Shown: one piece after another, positions 23,087 through 36,479 of the stretch
Numbering within the stretch: position 1 is the stretch's first letter
Layout of the letters: every line of letters starts with the position of its first letter
From: Lutraria lutraria
Taxonomy: Eukaryota; Mollusca; Bivalvia; Venerida; Mactridae
Length of the DNA stretch: 64,000 bases
Reading direction: 5' to 3'
Assembly: GCA_964023205.1 (NCBI GenBank)
Contig: OZ026841.1
Coordinates: 29,340,399 to 29,404,398, forward strand
The notes under the pieces: model-generated
What the model saw: the letters and a program-made list of their open reading frames with translations, nothing else
Database searches by the model: none
Told to the model about the DNA's origin: nothing
Program-made: the position numbers and the translations under genes

Positions 23087-26000
23087 TTAATTATCCGGGT
23101 ACAATGTTCTGTTCTTGAACTTCTCAACAAACTTCAGAATATATCTATCTGTTGTCAATGGCTTGGAACAAGTGTCTTTCATACTTTCGTAACACACACG
23201 ATAATGGTTTAATGATGCCACGGAGGGATCAATTTCCTCACTAAAATACAAAAAAGAAACACGACCTATTTTATTATAATATAATCTATAAATAAATATA
23301 CTTCGACTGGGATAAAACCGGATTCATCGTATAACACAAATGTCATACTTTTGTTGGATCTACACGTACGGTCATCCCTAATATCAACAAAATTAACGGG
23401 AATTATCATATGCTTGATTGCACCAAGTTAGGGCAACAATTTTACTGAATCATTACTATTATTCACTGTTACGGGACGCTTAAAATTTAATTTTAATAGC
23501 GCTGTCGTACTAAAATTACACGTACGGTCTCTCTGTAGAAGCTACATGAAAAATTTGATCGACACGAAGTCTTGTTAATGTAAACAATATAATAATAAGT
23601 ATTGAACGGCTCATATATACAAGTGACCCCCAAAGTCCACATGAGGTCTAAATTCTTAATTGTTTTATTCACCCTTATATCGGTCTAATTAATCCCCTCT
23701 GATCACGATCAGCTTATAAAATATAGTGAATGTATATACATGTATATACTTGACACCCAGTGAAAAGCTAAGGTCACAAAATGTTACTGATTAATAGAGA
23801 TAATTAGTTCATGAATAACTTCCTGTTGTTTTTATAAGTATGTAGTAACTAATTATGTAAACAAAAGCATGTCTAGCAATGACCCTTTCGGTTTTATTAC
23901 CCCCTACTGTGGAATACAGAAGACTGCTGGTCCATAAAGCACATGCCTTGCATTCCTGGTTCAATGTCTTTAAATAAGTCATATATGTTTGAGATTATAA
24001 ATTTTGTTGGTATATTATAAGGTATATGTAAAGACTTATATTTATCCATATTAATTTACAATTTAATATTCATACTTCTGACGTACACATTCGAGCGTAT
24101 TTCGTGTCGCTCTCATATCTCCATTTTTCAATGCAGCATCAAGAGGGTTTATTGGTAATTTCCCTTGCTGTATTTTGATAGAATTTAACATTATGACATA
24201 TAAGTCTTTATAATTTTCTTCGAAATATTATTTTTTTATTTTTATCATTTTCATAAAGTATTATTACTGTTGCATTACATGCATATATTGTCGCGGTCGT
24301 TTATGAATGTATTTACAAAAAGTATACTATGTATGTGTCATGAATACTATTATATTATATAAATAAAATATAATGTTCCTGTACATGTCAAAAAAGTTAA
24401 TTGATCAGTTTTATCAATTTTCTAAATATAATCATAGATTTGTATTATCATGGTCGAAATGAATAAGATTATTACGCCTATATAATAAGTCCACGTTAGA
24501 TAAAAAACGCGCGTTATGGATATTTTTTCTTTAATTTTAATTTCTACTGAAAAATTCACATGATAGATTAACATTTTCCAACTGCATTAAAGTTATCATC
24601 AACATGAATCAGTATCATAATTTTAAGTATCCCAGGGACTTTAATATACAGAATCCCTGAAGTATCTATACCTCGGTTACTGTATATAAAAAACTAGTAT
24701 ATATATATAGTCTGTGTATTTCTTGTCGCTTTCTGAAATTCAAATTTGTATCCATGACAGATACGAAGCGTCAGGAATGTTTATTGATTGTATAATTTGT
24801 AATAATCAACCGAAATAGCCATAAAATATTTTAAAAAATCGGTTATTTTACACCTGCCTGAGGAATTTATACGTAAATCTGTCCGCCATCTTGGATTTAG
24901 CTTGTCGAAGGTTTCGCGTTGCTACACCACCTGATTGAGTGGGCGGAGCATTCCTGTATCTGGCGACTGGTCAATTAAATGTTGTAACTTGATATTTAAA
25001 TGGAAAATTCGAAATTTCCAAATTTTCTAACATTAGAACCAGGTCAACATACGGCAACCAGAATTATAAGTCGTTATTATTGACATTTTCATCTTCCTTT
25101 ATGGTTGATTAGTAATAAATGATGCATTAAAACTTGAATCAGAATGTTATCCCCAATGTTCTCAAATCAAATGCTTTTCATGTAATAAAAAATGTTGTTG
25201 ACTAGTAAGCCATCGAATATGATGTGATATTCACCGGCAGAATGTCAGATTGACAGAGGCGTAGTCAATAACTGCATAATTATTATCTATCAATTACATG
25301 TATTAGCGTCTACCAATTAGAATTGTTGATTAGATGCCCCGCCCTCGGAGGAGGCATCGAAAGGCCGAGCGTTTAAAATAAACGCTCATTTTTTCCAGCA
25401 GAAAGTTAAGAGTGAATGAATGTAAGTATAAGATCAATAAATAATGACATTTTGCGAATCCAAATTCTGATCTCATGCATATTGGATCTCATTTAATAGC
25501 CACTCGTTATTTAAGCAAAACCCCAATTTATCCATTCTATCTAATAATATATTAACTTTATATCATGTTCAGTGTATAAGGTTGGGCCCTCAAAACTAGT
25601 TTACACCCCTGCAGCTGGAATCCAAGCCGTTCCAAGGCGGTACCCTCTAGGAGACTATGTTTTATTTCCATTTTCTTTCGTCTTCTGATTAGATGGTTTT
25701 CAATTGTTGGGTTTCGTATTTTGTGGAAGATGGGGCGATTTGTATACTTTTCTATCTAAGTATGCATTTATTTACATGTATATTTACCGTGAATATCCAT
25801 GGGAAGGAAAGAACATGTGTGTTGTGATTCCTCGGATAGTTATTCTTGACGGCAACATAATATTTTTATTTCGAGAACGCTCGCCTGTAAGAGCATCGGT
25901 ACGTACAAAGTATTTTACTATATCCGAACCATTTATTGGTGCACTTCTATCTGGTCCCATATCTTTGACGAATAAATATGGTATGACCTTAAAACCAGCA

Positions 26001-29000
26001 GCTGTTGGGTTTATCTGCATTAAATATTTCTGAAAACACAAACGTTGGAAAATTAGTTCATTCACACTCGCATGTATACTCGACATAGATACAAAATATG
26101 ACATAGTTTAACGGCCAGTTCATTATTAATACTACGTTGCTGTAATGACCTCTTCTTTGCATGCTGGTTTCCATCTTAACTCTCTAAGTTTAAATTGATA
26201 TTTAAAGCAACCTATAGGAATTATTTATATTCATATACAAATATATTTGACTTCAGTAATTTAATGTGTTAGTTCCGGAAAGAAAATGGCAACCTTTCTT
26301 GTGATAAAGAATTCAGTCATTTGTTTCTGGCATTACCTTACAGTTCGTCGTAAAGAAGTTGCTTAGATCGATTAGTGTGAAGAAGTTGTCATTCTCTTTC
26401 GTACTTTGTGTTTAATTATATAACGGGGCTAAGATCAGCTGCCTGAATTTTATTAAATGGGTCGTGATTTACTGAATGTAAATATTTAGAGTATTCTGGA
26501 CAATTAAAATCTTTCTTGTGATTGAATTGAGTGAACAACCTATTATCACATCTTAAATATTCTCCACTGCTTATAAGTAATCGTAATCATTGTATAGGAT
26601 AGATCACGAGTAACTGCATGTAGTCTATGGGATTTAGAGGCGAGCGCAGACATATCTGACTTAGACCACATGTAATACTCAGTGGTTTTATAACGGCTAA
26701 CTGTGATCTACGTATTTTAGCCAACACATTTTCTGTGCTGTGATTGGTCAATTAGAGTCAACTGTAGTCTAAGTTGATATGTTGTCATATCAGGTTACAT
26801 TACTACATTGTCCCGAATTCTGCGACGGGGAGTCTGTCTATATTCATCTCTGACATATCAACAAACATATTATAATGTACTACAAAGTTCTGATCAAAGG
26901 TTACCATCATTTCCTTCAAGTCGTTGTGTTCTCTAGGCACTATAAATTCATCCATGTCTGCTACAGCCATATATTTGTACACTGAAGAACGTTGCAAGCA
27001 ATCAATCAATAGAACACGTTCGTCCTCCCAGTACGCCATGCGTTTTTCACCAATCATCCCTGTAATCAAGCAGAAATAGGCGAGTGAATGCACAATCTTA
27101 CCACATTTTGTATTTAAATTCAAGAAATCTCTGAAAGTGTCCGAACCTGATGCACCACAGGCAATTATTGCTAATTATTTGAGTAATCTTAATTCTCGGT
27201 ATTTGACCCTTGTGATTTCCACATACTTTTTGCAGCCGTCTAATCCTTTTGGACAATGCCTCATTGCACCCACTTTTATGTATATTGTTAGTGCGTTGGG
27301 AGATACTAGTAATTTTTTACTTCCCATAGGGTTGTATATTTGAGTGCCAAGTTGTTTAAGAACAAAGTTAAGTTAAAAGTCGCATCAGCCATGATCTTGG
27401 CACACATAATTGATAACGAAGGTGAAAGCTTATGGAAAGACAATGCTGAAAATAAAGTGATACTCACGTTTTGACTTCAGAGGGTAGTCATAAGGGTGTC
27501 GTTCCACAAGACCGAGTTGAACATAATAATTTATGATGGAATTTGTTGTGGTCGTTAAATTATAAGTAAACATGAAGATTTTATCCACTTTCATTTCCCG
27601 GTAAAATTCTATCCAATCAATGAACAGTTTGTTATCTACATTTCCATAAACAAGCTTTAAACATACAGCGAACGAATCTTCGTTGATAGTTTTCTTCGGT
27701 AGATATGGTTTTAGGTACATTTTGTCATTAGTTGAACATTTCGGCTTGATTGATTGTATGTCAACACCGACAATGTCCGAAAACCTATTGACAGGGCAAG
27801 CAAATTGAGAAGCAATTAGTCTTGACCTTCTATTGTATAACGAAATGGGATTGTGAAACTCCGATATTGTTTTATTTATCAATAGAAAACAACACTTTAA
27901 TCTTTTGGTCCTATGTTTACTGTCCAACCACCCAATGAGTTTTATGTCTCGTTGATAATTGACATACTGAGTTGTGTATGAACCAATGGCTGACAATATG
28001 TACAGTACAGGTGACTCGGCAGAATTCTCATCCCAATTATGACGGACATCCGCAGGAAATGTTGTTGTGGCCAACAGCTTATCAAGATGTTTGACCAATC
28101 TCCCAGTTTTGACTGCGGAAGTCTGAAAAAAAAATCAAAGGTACAACATAACTAATTTCCAAGTTCACTAAAATGGTTTGACATGAACAATTTTTTATAT
28201 TCCAGTTTTGACTACGGCAATCTGAAACATTTCACAAACACTCAAAAACTATTTCCAAGATAATCATATGTATGGTCAATAAGGATTCCTTACGAAGACC
28301 GCAGTTCTTTAGGCCCTTTGTTGAGTTACCGATGTAATTGTGAGACTCACAAATTTTTGATGATTGTCAAAATTCGGGAAACTTCAAAGTCACGCTCACG
28401 TTGCGACGTCACTACGGAGAACGTTGTTTTTCAAAAATAACAACGACTAAGCAAAATTGCAGAAATCATTCAGTTTTACTTTTGAGAGCCTTTTTACCAA
28501 ATTACCGTTGCGCAAACAATGCAACAAGGGTATCGTAAACATTGTATATTTTCCAAGCTTCAAATACTTAGGCTAGTTAATAGATTTAAATGACAAAATC
28601 AGTTTGTGACTGCAGATACAAAACAAGTGGAAAATGAAAGCATAGACTTAATGTCTATAAAAAAATAGACGCCATATCGTCATTAAAAATACTGTTTTTC
28701 GTGTGAAAAATTAAGATATAGACATGTAATTGTCTGTACGAAAAATGCATGTATCTACTTTAATTGTGTTTTTAAAATAACAAAATTGGCTAATACAATC
28801 AAAGGTTATAAGCTGTTGTAATTGTATCATATAATTATCATAAAACTCACTGTACCTAGTAAACGTTACTTAGTTTGAGGAATGTTTCAAATTGTTTGAA
28901 ATAACTTATTGAATGACAGTTACTGTATATATGTATAATCAAATTACTGAAAGTACTGTCGGAAGGTGCATTTCCCATACGAATAAAAAAAGAAAAATGT

Positions 29001-30483
29001 ACCCATATTATTCGTAATCTTGCAAATATTTTTAACATTTACACTAACGAATTGATATATGTATATATAATGCAGGGCATATATGTGTTTGACTCTGGAG
29101 AACTTTTGGCATACGATGGACGGTAATGCTACATTTATAAATGTTTCACGAGACGGTAATACTATTAGTATTAAACTTGATTCATTAAAACACACGTCAC
29201 GTGTCATCCATAGTTTTTATACAGGTCTACGCAATCACACAATTTGACTAATAAGAATTATATAAAACGGGTTTTTAAAATAAATGCACGTAAGTTGAAA
29301 ACAGATGACTCCCCCTTAAGAGTAATAATAGAAACACGTGCACATGGATGAATTTGTACACACTTATATGTACATGTATTTTGAGTCAATACACATATGA
29401 ATGACAATAAACAATATGCATTATATCAACATATATAACTAGTATCTATATAAACAGGTCTATAAACAGGGTTTTCATCTGATCCATAAAATGATATTTT
29501 CACCCTCGAAATAATCTGACTCGTCGGAATTTCTGTCAATGGGTCAAAATTATTTTAAGAAAAGTAGGAAATGGTTTTGACTCTTTACATCATAATGAGA
29601 AGCCTGTACACTGATTGTTGCACATAACGAACTGTTCCCTCTCAACAACTACTACCTCTCTACAACAACACATCACAGTGCTCGTCGCGGCAAAATGTTG
29701 CTCAACAGAGGGAACACTATAAACTTATATTACATGTGGAGAAACAATGTCAAATTGCTAGAAATATCCATACGCACTCGATTTCGTGATTTTTATACGT
29801 TTACAGACGTTATTTTTCAATTTCATCCTTCAAACAACGCAAATCTTTCGAAAGAATTTTTTTCCCTTTTTGAGTGTTCAAAAAAACACCAAGGTAGTGA
29901 ACTCGCCATTTTTTCGTTTGACGGAAGTGACAAAATGAGCGTTAATCCCGGCTTTCCTTCTAAAAGCTGTCAAAACGTTTAAAGTTGCGACACACTACAA
30001 CGAAACCAAGGTTCCCGGAAAGCACGTGCATACTAAAAGGAAAGCCGCCGGGACTCACGCTTATATTCGTCACTTCCGTCAATCGGAAAGATGGCGACTG
30101 CACTACCTTGGTGTTTTTAAACACTCAATAAAGGAAAAAAATTGAAGATTATTCTTTCGACAGATTTGCGTTGTTTGATGAGAGTGAAATTGAAAAATAG
30201 CGTCTGTAAACGTATAAAAATCACGGAATCGAGTGCCTATGGAAATATCTCATTGAATGATGATATACATGTAGAACTTTATCGTTCTTTGCTTAAATGT
30301 CTAAAATGGCAACATATATTTAATTCAACATTAAACATTGCGTTTATGCTTGATAAGATGATATTCTATCGCACTTACCGTTTGGACATTGTTAAGTAGC
30401 TTTATCCATGATATAATCAGGATACAACAAACTGTTATAAGAATATATAAAACGTGCTTCTTACCACACCCAGTGTGCTCCAT
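23087..30483 (-). CDS. Glycosyltransferase family 92 protein, gene 1 (complete, 5 exons)
   Basis: Type II membrane glycosyltransferase of family 92 (DUF23/Glyco_transf_92), predicted to add a sugar (galactose in characterised relatives) to N-glycan cores in the Golgi. Coding exons on the minus strand: 30483-30379, 28122-27468, 27059-26905, 26029-25788 and 23240-23087, all with GT/AG borders and compatible phases. They sum to 1311 nt, 436 residues plus TAA. Exon 1 encodes a short basic cytoplasmic tail and a membrane anchor (VLYILITVCCILIISWI). Exon 2 has the family signature FAVCLKLVYGNVDNKLFIDW. Exon 3 carries the metal-binding DxD-type motif in YMAVADMDEFIVPR. Exons 4-5 carry the conserved C-terminal parts, including LPSRITIRGITTH and PSVASLNHYRVCY. 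An acceptor just 5' of the ATG (exon edge about 30496) implies an upstream non-coding exon. Intron 1 holds a MITE. Confidence 0.9.
28123..29759. other. GT92 gene 1 intron 1, 3' part: non-coding
   Basis: AT-rich intronic DNA. It has a TACTGAAAGTACTGTCGGA word (28945) that recurs near 47607, probably from a dispersed repeat. No gene seen. Confidence 0.4.
29760..30250. mobile_element. About 490-bp fold-back MITE in GT92 intron
   Basis: Inverted arms of about 210 bp (29760-29970 and 30036-30250) share, for example, GTGATTTTTATACGTTTACA, AACACCAAGGTAGTG and GACGGAAGTGAC in opposite orientation. The central 65 bp contains AAGGTTCCCGGAAAGCACGTG. A truncated copy with the same centre lies at 45955-46235. 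Confidence 0.85.
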
Positions 30484-30539
30484 GGTCTTAAACACACTGT
30501 AATAGAAATGTTTGCAAAAGTCTATCACTAAAAAACATA

Positions 30540-31400
30540 CGTATTATAACTTGATGCAGTCTTATACAGCGGTATAATAAATAAATCCCTCTCTCTCTAT
30601 ATATAGGGAAAATAAACACTTGTAAAAACAGTATTATAGAATGATTGAATAAATAGGGCACTAACTGTGTCGTTCCATGCTTTAAATATACGTTTAAGAA
30701 ATTGTCTGGGCCGGCGCATTTGGCTGATTTAAGCTCCTTTATTCCAAGAGTTATTTCGCGTTTATTGATAACGGAGTCTAGCTCATTAAACATAAATTGA
30801 ATTTCACCGTTTAAGAAGCGTTCATTGAAATAACCAATGTCCTCATCGGGGTTATAAAACGATCGTTTGGATTAGTTATTGTTATAAAATATTCACGGTT
30901 AAAAACTGGACAGCGGTATGTCTGGCTTTTTAACGAGTGATGACTCTCTTAGAATTTACCAGTATATGTTTTTAAGGTTTTAGTTTTTTCATTCAAGTAT
31001 ATTTTACAACTACACCTCAATGCTTTTATACGTTGAACATGCATTTACCAATAAAACTCGATTTTCATCAGACGCGTTCTTTCTGAAATGGTTTATAGAA
31101 TAATAACTTTTTACTTCACAATCATCTTTAAACCAGGCTTTATTTTGCTTTGACCTTGATTGGTAAAATTGGATGTTTAAAATGACTATCATTACTGAAG
31201 AGGCAGATTTTAGATTTGCTTCTATTTCTTTAATTAACCATAACTGTATAGACAATTTGCGAAGAATATGAACAGAACATACATTTATTTCGACTTGTAC
31301 AATTTGCGAAGAATATGACGGAATGAGTTTACAATATTGTGTACAATCAATTTTCAGGATGAATATAAAACATAATAAGTACATGCAGAGCAGTTTAGCA
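30540..31400 (-). pseudogene. LINE (non-LTR) reverse-transcriptase fragment
   Basis: Minus-strand frames show the endonuclease-RT linker (QNKAWFKDDCEVKSYY, near 31140-31080) and then the RT N-terminal block ELDSVINKREITLGIKELKS...GPD (about 30785-30690). This is the usual order for APE-type LINEs. Frame breaks occur between the blocks and the RT core is missing. It lies directly upstream of GT92 gene 1 exon 1, on the same strand. Confidence 0.7.
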
Positions 31401-32899
31401 CTTAATTAGTATATACATGTATACATGAAATAAAACATCTACAATTTTTACATCATTATTTAATTTCATTTTGCAGAAATTTATTCTAAGAGTAAAATAA
31501 AATGTTTTCCTAGACAAAAAAGTTACCTTAGTTCATGTTTTTTTATGTTCAAAACACATTTCAAAATAAAAATGTACGTACTTTATGACGGTTCCAATAC
31601 AATGTATGGTGGAAAACTAGGTTTAAATGTCCCTCTGAAATTTTCAGTCACTTTTAATCAAACCGTATGTTAATATTATATACCGTACAGTTTCAGATAT
31701 ATTTTTCCATTAAATATCATAAATCATACAGCATGGTTAGTATTTAAAATTGCCATCCAAATTCCAATATGCACTTCTGATTAATCGGAAACCGAATTTA
31801 TTTTCACCTTTTAAGCCGATCCGTACTTGTTACATTTTTGTACATCGAAGTACTAAGAATACTTCATATGTTTGTTTACAATGTAAATACTGCGATCGTC
31901 TGTGTATAATCTTGATACCCAGTGAACAAACAATTTAATGGAGCAAGCACACCGAATATTTCAATTGTAAACGCTTTGTTTGTACTTCTTAAAATTACTG
32001 TTTTAATTGTAGCGGGGTAAATAACGAAAAAATAGTGCAAATTGTCATACAAGCACCAAATTTTCCACACATGTTGGGAATGATATGTAGAAACGATTTA
32101 GGGTGTGTGCCAAAGTTCAAGTGCCTCGATTCAAGATGGCCGCCAAATTTTCAAAATGGCCGCCAAATATTTTTCCAGTCAAAGAACTTTTTATCAAAAC
32201 TCTCAATACCAATGAATTATACTACCTTAGCACATTATCATAACATGTTCAGTATGTTTATACATGTATATAAGTAAATTCAAACGATGTTTGTGAAATA
32301 CCCCCCCCCCCCACCTCTAATAGAAGTTGTATATAGAACGTGACTTACTTGCCTTAGTGCAGTTTTAGGCATACATTAGTTAATCGTTAATTGTTTCCGG
32401 ATAGAAGTCATCCGGATTTTTTGGGAGGGGCCCGGGACTGCTTACCTAAATAGACATTACATTCCAAGTCTTTTTGTCCTTTTTATGGAGGGCAGACACG
32501 TGGTGTCACATCCGGTAAATGCGTTGAAAAATGGGAGAACTTAATATAAACTTTTGCCCAATTGTTTCGACAGTTTCATGCACCAGAAACCAACTGAAGT
32601 CTTTTGCTTTAAATACCAGACTCCACCCAAATAGTGTCAGTATTGATTTCTTTGAAAATAGACACTGAAAGAGGTATAATGTCTGTGTCAGAACCCCTCA
32701 CCACATGCTTTTTCAAGCCGTTATCCACAGCGTGTTTCATACGCAAAATATCCTAGTATCGGCTTGTTCATGAGTGCATTGGGTCAATATAGTTATGTAG
32801 TGCTCAGTACTGCTTATCTCACTTTGGTTTTTCGTCTCAAATATAGTATCGGGTGCTTTAATCAGTAACCAAACTCATCCACCTTTTAAAAGGTATATC
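31401..32899. other. Non-coding, with homopolymer C and a short direct repeat
   Basis: Nothing coding recognised. AAGATGGCCGCCAAATTTTC and AAAATGGCCGCCAAATATTT form a close direct repeat (about 32133-32170). A run of 12 C lies at 32301-32312. Confidence 0.4.
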
Positions 32900-35150
32900 A
32901 GTTGCTTGAAAATTTGTTCGAATCCATTACTAACAACTGTCTAATATCTGATCAACGAGCCGTTGTTGTCATTGCTTTAAAATTAGGAAGATATTATAAA
33001 GATCAAACACATTCTATCCGAGGATGTCTTAGAATGCAGCTACTAGGAATAGCACAAAAACAACAGTAATGCAGCCATCAAACGTTTTCGCAGCACCAAA
33101 ATTATTAATACATTTATTTACAAAAGTCAGAGCATCGGCAAGAGGTCCGTCTATTGGGGTTGTCACGTTTTGTTTGAGTACTTGAACGAGTTGCGAGTTA
33201 GTTCGAATAATTCAAAATGCCATTGTTTGAAAGCGAAGGAGGTTTTGCATGGTCTTCGTGCTTCAAAAGAAAATCACCCAAACTGACGTTTCTGGCAAAT
33301 TATAAAACGACGTAAAAAGATCACAGTTTGCTTTCATTGTAACTGAAGATTTCACTCCCCAGACGTCATGCTTTAACTTTCTACTAAATAAATACACCTT
33401 GTGTTTTTATTGAAAGATAAAAGTATTATCAACTATCAAAACCATATCATGTAAATGAATAAGGACCCGAACTAACATAATGTATATGGTCTAATGCAAA
33501 AATAAAGGGAACAAGTACTTTACGGTATAATACAAAATTTGCTTCTCTATATGGCTGGACAAATATATAAGTGTTATTATCTGGAGTGCAAGAACCTGGT
33601 TCCAAAACTAAATCTGAGAATTATCTTTTCTGGTATGTCAGACCAGTCTTCAATCAGGAGACATTGAAATTCAGAACGGTCTCAGATTTATCCCGTATAT
33701 ATATTCACCCAATTTATATAGAGCACACGCTGTGTTCTGTTGGGCAAGTCGTGTTCTAGAAACATTGTATGCCAAAACTGATGATTAAGCAACATCCATG
33801 GTAGCGATATTGGACACTGTAAGTGTCGATATTCACCCACTATCTTTCAAAATAATACCAACAACTTTCAGAGACATCATTTCAACGTGCAAACCACCAA
33901 ACATAAACAACGAAACTTTTCTATTGCCACTGAACAACTTGACATGGATTGAGGAAATTGGTGACTTCTCGGACCTTATAAATGGATTTTTTTATGATGG
34001 CAAAACCTTTTGAAGGCATTGATATTTGAAGTTCATATTTTGTTTGATAATGCTGGTCTCCAAGTCAAGAAAATTATCAGACAATGAAGATGGTTTATTA
34101 ATTTGTGAAAGGTATGCTAGAATTATATTTGCATATTGTTCGGGTATAGATGGTACACCGATTGATGCGGGTTTTTCACCAATGTACAAGTCAACGTGGT
34201 TGTTTTTCACCGGCAACGCTGGTATCGTATGTTGAAATAAAGAAATGTCCGTCCCATGAAATGATGATATTGACGTAGTGGAGTCAGAATTGTGATCAAT
34301 GTTATATTGTAAAGAGTCCACGGTGTAGCACTGGTGAACAAACTACTCAACATCGTTGTACAACATTTCCTCCAACCATTATGGAAATTTCAAGGACACG
34401 TTTATATCATGTACATATATCGCACTGAAATAAGATATCAATTAGATGTCGTTTCCTTGTCTACACAAAATCAAAAGGTCAATGTAAATAGCAAATGGGG
34501 GTTCGTTTGTCTTGGAATGAAGATGGACATTTGCTGCACAGTGAATACCTATATGACAGTTATACTGAAGTAATTGAGTTATTGCAAATGAGACTTAGAG
34601 TTGCACTGTTCCATCTGTGCTTCATTATTTGACCCATATTGTACCTTACTCACTAATTCAAGAGATTGTTTGGGTACTGATATCAACTGACTTCTGGTAC
34701 GAAATTACCATTGAATTTGTTTTCATGGATCATTAGCACATGCAGCAAACAATGCATGGCCTATATATTTCTTCAAAGTCAATAAGGCTTTCTTACGCCG
34801 ATTCTAATTCAGAATCCAACTGTTTCAGTCTCAGGTGCCTGCTCAGACAGTTGAACTATGGCACTCACTATGTCCGACAAAGTTTGTGTTTCGAATAATG
34901 TATTTAACTAGTTCAGCATTTTTTTCCTCGAGTGCCTGCCGAGTATTCGACCGACTTCTCATTATGTTTTGTATTGAACGCCTTTCTCTGTTGCTAAGAG
35001 ATGTATGACTTTTAACACTATTTCATTTTAAGAGCGACATTATAATCGGCACTGAGCTTGGCCAATAAGGAATTGAATGTTTTTGGCGCGTTCATTAATG
35101 TATCGGTATTCGATGACTGGTCACATCAAGTTCGTCAATTTACAGATTTA
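32900..35150 (-). pseudogene. Degenerate ORF of an unclassified repeated family (GGLH motif)
   Basis: Read on the minus strand, several frames give coding-like blocks in order: around 34321-33992 a 109-residue frame (with NHVDLYIGEKPASIGVP), then SLFMFGGLHVEMMSLKVVG and STLTVSNIATMDVA near 33930-33800, then VSRTRLAQQNTACALYKL. I recall a repetitive protein family in corals, molluscs and fish with FGGLHIEM...SGWT...ATSGTADSFLK...VTRTRHAHQ; this would be a dead member (the SGW Trp codon is now TGA). It is probably mobile-element-derived; superfamily unknown to me. Confidence 0.5.
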
Positions 35151-35399
35151 AAAACTAAACCATAAGTATATACTTAAATAAATCCAGTGTATAAAGTCTA
35201 TTGCCAGTGATTTGAAGCAAATAGCATATTTGGTTGGCCTTCTATAAACCAATATCAAACGTTAATATCAACGATACAAACTACTCAGTATTTAGAACTA
35301 TATTACAACAATTAGCCTTAAAATAAATTACTATAAATGAATAATACAGGGAACCGTTTCTCAGATTTTTTATATTGTCCTATGTTCGTTAGATATTCC

Positions 35400-35745
35400 G
35401 TATCCTGAAACCCGCTAATAGACTAAAATGAAATCAAGCATGAAAATTCTGAGGCACGGTTCCTAGATAAACATGTCTGCTACAGAATACTGAAAGCAGC
35501 AAAAGGCATTTTGAAAATGCAGGTATGTACGAACCTAAACTTGCAATACTACTGATTAATTGAACGAAGTGTGTATCCTGAAACCCGCTAATAGACTAAA
35601 ATGAAATCAAGCATGAAAATTCTGAGGCACGGTTCCTAGATAAACATGTCTGCTACAGAATACTGAAAGCAGCAAAAGGCATTTTGAAAATGCAGGTATG
35701 TACGAACCTAAACTTGCAATACTACTGATTAATTGAACGAAGTGT
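35400..35745. repeat. Perfect tandem duplication, 173 bp x 2
   Basis: Unit 35400-35572 is repeated without any difference I can find as 35573-35745, starting GTATCCTGAAACCCGCTAAT. Identity over the whole unit points to a very recent duplication or an assembly effect. Confidence 0.95.
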
Positions 35746-36114
35746 GTTCATCTTATATCAAATGAAAGTAGTGCCACGTACCACCGACGGACGCATTTTG
35801 ACTTCTATGACAGACGGATGTTTATATGCTCGATGAACTGTAAACTTTAAAGCAGACTTTGAACCTAATTTTCTTACAGTAAGCATTGAAGTTGTTTAAA
35901 GATACCATCAAAATTACATACGTCGGGCTAAACATGGTGAACTCAATCTTCCGAATTTAGCCACTCCAATAACCTATATAAATATTCCCTTGGCCTTAAC
36001 AACTGTCAAAAAATATTCCTCGGTTTGGTTATAAACCCGATTCTTTACGATAAGAATGATATTATGAGCATAAACTATGGATTACAATGTGTTTTCACTC
36101 CTGTTATACACGTC

Positions 36115-36195
36115 ATATAGCCTGGAGACAGTGGGTTCGAATCCGAGCGTGACCACAGCGTTCCTGACCAGGTACACGTTGGCACACGGTCTTAA
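36115..36195 (+). repeat. Partial SINE with B box
   Basis: GTGGGTTCGAATCCGAGCG contains a consensus Pol III B box (GGTTCGAATCC), preceded by GCCTGGAGACA and followed by a non-tRNA body. The A box is not recognisable. Confidence 0.5.
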
Positions 36196-36479
36196 ATAAA
36201 CCCCGACACATGTATGCATCATCATACCAAATTTGGTGCTTGTATGAAAATTTGCACTATTTTGCCAAGAAGTACGTTTTATTTATCCCGCTATTTATAC
36301 AGTGGGTTTATTATAGTATATTATTATGGTTTAGTTTTTAAATATATAAATTAGTGAAACTTGATTTGACTAGATACCTTAAACTTACATAAACCCTTCA
36401 AATATATTGATATACCAGGGACGTTCGATATGTAATGTGTATTGTACTATAACACGAAAGCAGTATGAACGAGTTCACT

